NCBI RefSeq assembly: GCF_020215665.1
Contig: NZ_CP084061.1
Coordinates: forward strand, 3,580,501 to 3,644,500
DNA length: 64,000 bases
Direction: 5' to 3'
From: Blautia parvula
GTDB taxonomy: Bacteria > Bacillota > Clostridia > Lachnospirales > Lachnospiraceae
The position numbers and the translations under genes were made by a program. Shown piece by piece: positions 61,499 through 64,000 of the stretch. Positions within the stretch are counted from its first letter, which is position 1, and each line of letters opens with the position of its first letter. The notes below the pieces were generated by a model. It made no database searches. It was not told where the DNA came from and saw only the letters and a program-made list of their open reading frames with translations.

Positions 61499-62305
61499 CT
61501 ATTGAATTTCCAACAGCACTGCCGTGACATTATCCCCGGCCCCTTTCTTGACTGCCTCTTCCGTCAGCACATCCGCCCCACAATCCTGCTGCAGAAGCCC
61601 TAAAATCTCCTCCGGCTCTATCTTATCCAAAAGACCATCTGATGACAATAAGAGTTTATCACCTGCCTGATATTTATTTCTGCTGTAAAACAAATGGTCC
61701 ACAGACACTCCGGAATCATCTCCCAAGTAACCGAGAAGAAGGTTCCTCTCACGGCTTTCTCTGTATTCTTCCCGGGATATTGTCCCTTTTTTTAGTTTTA
61801 TTCCCGCCATGGACTGCTCCTCACTCAGCATGGTAATTTCACCGCTTCTCACCAGAAATATGGGGCTGTCCCCTATATTAAATGCCTCTATAGTTCCGTC
61901 CGGGTTCAGCATCACCAGAGCAATGGTCGTTCCGCCTCTGGCCTGTCTGCACCTGTAATAATCCACGATTTCCTGGTTTAGCCTGCGTATCTCTCCGGCA
62001 ATGTCCATTGGCGTAAAGGGCCTCTTTGCCTCCCGTAAAAGTCCTTCAAAATATTCTACTGCCTTACGGGATGCATCCTGCCCATACTGTTCTCCCCCCA
62101 TCCCGTCACAGACTATGTAGATCTGCTGTTTTGTTAATTCTGAAGTTCCTTTATAGCAGAATTCTCTGCTCTGATCGCTTATTTTCTCTGTATCAATCAG
62201 AAAATCATCCTGATTTTCCGACCTGCCTCCCACTCTGGAACTGGCTGATATTTTAACACTGTTAATAGTCTTCATAGTCTCCCCATTCTTTATCACACTT
62301 GTCAT
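61499..62305 (-). CDS. PP2C-family Ser/Thr protein phosphatase
   Basis: 268 residues, or 258 if the ATG at 62275 (GGGGAG upstream) is used. Metal-binding motifs: SENQDDFLID near the start, VCDGMGGEQYGQDAS, then GTTIALVMLNPDG, NIGDSPIFLV, LLSSDGLLDKI and GAGDNVTAVLLEI at the end, all conserved in PPM/PP2C enzymes. It removes phosphate from Ser/Thr residues in the cytoplasm, presumably countering the kinase encoded two genes on. The gene starts six bases after the FtsH-like stop. Confidence 0.93.
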   Translation of the reverse strand: MTSVIKNGETMKTINSVKISASSRVGGRSENQDDFLIDTEKISDQSREFCYKGTSELTKQQIYIVCDGMGGEQYGQDASRKAVEYFEGLLREAKRPFTPMDIAGEIRRLNQEIVDYYRCRQARGGTTIALVMLNPDGTIEAFNIGDSPIFLVRSGEITMLSEEQSMAGIKLKKGTISREEYRESRERNLLLGYLGDDSGVSVDHLFYSRNKYQAGDKLLLSSDGLLDKIEPEEILGLLQQDCGADVLTEEAVKKGAGDNVTAVLLEIQ

Positions 62306-62311
62306 TGCTTC

Positions 62312-63994
62312 TTATTGCTCCAAAATAGCTTTTAGCTCTTCTTTCCCCAACTGATTCTTAGCCAGGAGCTGCCTGACAAGAAGGTCGATGGTATTCCGGG
62401 ACTCTTTGACAATCTCGATGGCCTTTGTAAGCTCCTGTTTCAGCATCTCATTAACTTTCTGCCTTACTTCATCGCCCAGTGTTCCATGCTGCATTTCTTT
62501 CTCTGAATACACGGCCAATCCGAATTCCTCATCCATTCCGTAACTGCAGATAATACTCCTGGCAATGCCGGTAGCCTGGCGCAGATCACCTGATGCTCCG
62601 GTAGAATTACCGTCTTTTTTCCCGTAATAAACGATTTCTGCCGCTTTTCCTCCCAGTGCCGTGCGAATCATGCCCAGCATCTCCTCATAGGTACGGATAG
62701 GCCTTTCACCGGAAGACTTCTGCATATACCCCCCATGTCCGCCTCTGGCTGCAATAGTCAGATAACAGGGCAGTTCCCCGTTCTTCCAGCTCAGAAGTGC
62801 ATGGCCGGCTTCGTGCCTGGCTACACGTTCCAGATATTCCCTTCCCCAGTCTTTCTTTTCTCCGTGCATCGTGAGTTCAAAAGCTTCATCCAGAATCCTG
62901 TCTGTGACAGCCGTTCGCATTTTATGAGCATTTCTTTTTGCCAGCTCCACCACAGATTCCAGATTCGCCAGACTCATTCCCACAGAACGTTCCGCAATCT
63001 GTTTTAAAATATCTTCTGATATCGCTGCCTGACATTTCCCTGTCTGCAGTTTCAGATACCGGTATCTGGCAGCCTCGTCCGGCAGTCCTACGCGTATCTT
63101 CCTGTCAAATCTGCGGGACAGGGCCTGGTCAATCACACCGATTCCCTCTGCCGAACGGTCTACCTCATAATTTGTGGCTGCCAGTACGAATATGGGGCGC
63201 CGGGGATCTGTCTTTATGCCATCCATTTCTGTAAGCAGGGCATTCAGTGTTGCCTCCTCTGCTCTTCCGGACTCTCCACCGGTGCGCTGCCGCCCAATCG
63301 TGTCTATTTCATCAATAAAAACTACAGAAGGCGCGTATTTTCTGGCTTTTCCAAACAGTTCCCGTATGGCTGCCGGACCGGTACCCGTATACTGTTTAAC
63401 AAAACTGCTGGCCTCCGCTGCCAGAAAAGTCACTCCTGATTCTCCCGCCATAGCTTTTGCCAAAAGTGTCTTTCCTGTACCCGGAGGACCGTACAGCAAT
63501 ACACCTTTTGGGGCAGTCAGCCCTTCTGCCAGGAATCTTCCGGGTTCCTTCAGATACTGTACAAAAAACTTCAGCTCTTCTTTCGCCGCATCTGCCCCAA
63601 TCACATCCTCAAAACGGACTTTGGGTCTTTCCGCATCAGTCATCACATGTTTCTCATCTCCGGCTGACAGTACCTGCTCCAGGGCAAAATCCCGAAGCCG
63701 GATTTTTATGGTTTTTCCGCCTTCCTCAATAATCGGCGCCGTGTCAAAAGTAAGAATTTTAGCCTGTTCCTTCAGCTGCCTGGCCATTCTCTGCATATAT
63801 GTGGCTTTCGCTATTCTGCGTATCTGTTCTGCTGCACCATCCCCGCTTTTCTGTCCTCCGCGTATCACCCCGCACACGCCTTCTGCTGCAAGCCTGCGCT
63901 CCAGCTCTTTATCTATGACAGCTTTCTGCCCGGCTCCTTCCACTTCTCCTTCCATCAAATAAATGGGAAGTTCCGGTATCTGTCTGTGGAGCAT
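62312..63994 (-). CDS. FtsH-like AAA+ zinc metalloprotease, 5' end probably outside the window
   Basis: At least 560 residues; the frame stays open to the right edge, so the true start may lie beyond. AAA+ domain about 125-320: Walker A GPPGTGKT (169-176), Walker B VVFIDEID, second region of homology ALSRRFDRKIRVGLP. Peptidase domain from about 385: HEAGH (394-398) and Asp470 in GASGDLRQAT, the zinc ligands of FtsH; AAEIVYYG also matches. The visible N-terminal 120 residues show no membrane helix, unlike FtsH. It is a probable soluble, regulated protease and the first known gene of the kinase/phosphatase operon. Confidence 0.88.
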   Translation of the reverse strand: MLHRQIPELPIYLMEGEVEGAGQKAVIDKELERRLAAEGVCGVIRGGQKSGDGAAEQIRRIAKATYMQRMARQLKEQAKILTFDTAPIIEEGGKTIKIRLRDFALEQVLSAGDEKHVMTDAERPKVRFEDVIGADAAKEELKFFVQYLKEPGRFLAEGLTAPKGVLLYGPPGTGKTLLAKAMAGESGVTFLAAEASSFVKQYTGTGPAAIRELFGKARKYAPSVVFIDEIDTIGRQRTGGESGRAEEATLNALLTEMDGIKTDPRRPIFVLAATNYEVDRSAEGIGVIDQALSRRFDRKIRVGLPDEAARYRYLKLQTGKCQAAISEDILKQIAERSVGMSLANLESVVELAKRNAHKMRTAVTDRILDEAFELTMHGEKKDWGREYLERVARHEAGHALLSWKNGELPCYLTIAARGGHGGYMQKSSGERPIRTYEEMLGMIRTALGGKAAEIVYYGKKDGNSTGASGDLRQATGIARSIICSYGMDEEFGLAVYSEKEMQHGTLGDEVRQKVNEMLKQELTKAIEIVKESRNTIDLLVRQLLAKNQLGKEELKAILEQ

Positions 63995-64000
63995 CCGGAT

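Overview
The window looks like a chromosomal segment of a gut Clostridia bacterium, most likely Lachnospiraceae (Bacillota). Reasons: moderate GC, strong AGGAGG-type ribosome binding sites, consensus sigma-A promoters, single-membrane lipoproteins, many CUT1-type sugar ABC systems without their own ATPase, PadR/HAAS modules, Bce/LanFEG-type peptide exporters and ECF sigma/DUF4179 pairs. No rRNA or tRNA gene was seen, and no cas, integrase or transposase gene.

Layout. 1-9 kb: an M42 peptidase fragment, a MATE pump, and a lacI-lacZ-ABC(permease, permease, binding protein) operon read leftward from a TTGACA-17-TATTGT promoter among five AT-rich palindromic operator-like sites. 9-12.5 kb: a leftward Amadori-sugar operon (GntR, FrlD kinase, GntR, FrlB deglycase). 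12.7-16.2 kb: two PadR/HAAS-type membrane modules, each with a dyad at its promoter. 16.2-19.2 kb: AraC regulator, MATE pump and sugar acetyltransferase. 19.2-32.3 kb: an unusual operon joining a sugar-type binding protein and two permeases to an HlyD-like adaptor and a MacB-core-like protein, with a divergent two-component system. Beside it lie a membrane protein, a hybrid histidine kinase and a second sugar-binding lipoprotein.

32.3-39 kb is the accessory-like part. It holds an orphan ncRNA gene (perfect promoter, three covarying hairpin modules, terminator), then tag and tatD. Next is a four-gene DUF3990 (ADP-ribosyltransferase-like)/DUF3791 operon bounded by a 34-bp imperfect direct repeat of the adjacent anti-sigma gene's 3' end. 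An ECF sigma/anti-sigma pair, a group II intron 5' remnant just behind a terminator, and a Fic protein follow. 39-52.6 kb is a peptide-sensing and export region: three ABC exporters, a LytTR/GHKL pair with a matching LytTR direct-repeat operator, and two OmpR/HisKA systems.

52.6-64 kb: a MutS2-like ATPase without the Smr nuclease, an FmdE-like protein, an MFS transporter, an ECF sigma/DUF4179 pair, and a tight signalling operon of FtsH-like protease, PP2C phosphatase, a duplicated-repeat protein and a Ser/Thr kinase with Sel1-like repeats. The best candidates for something undescribed are the modular ncRNA, the repeat-bounded DUF3990 island, the binding protein/permease/HlyD/MacB hybrid operon, and the kinase-phosphatase-protease operon. 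All functions are inferred from sequence by eye.
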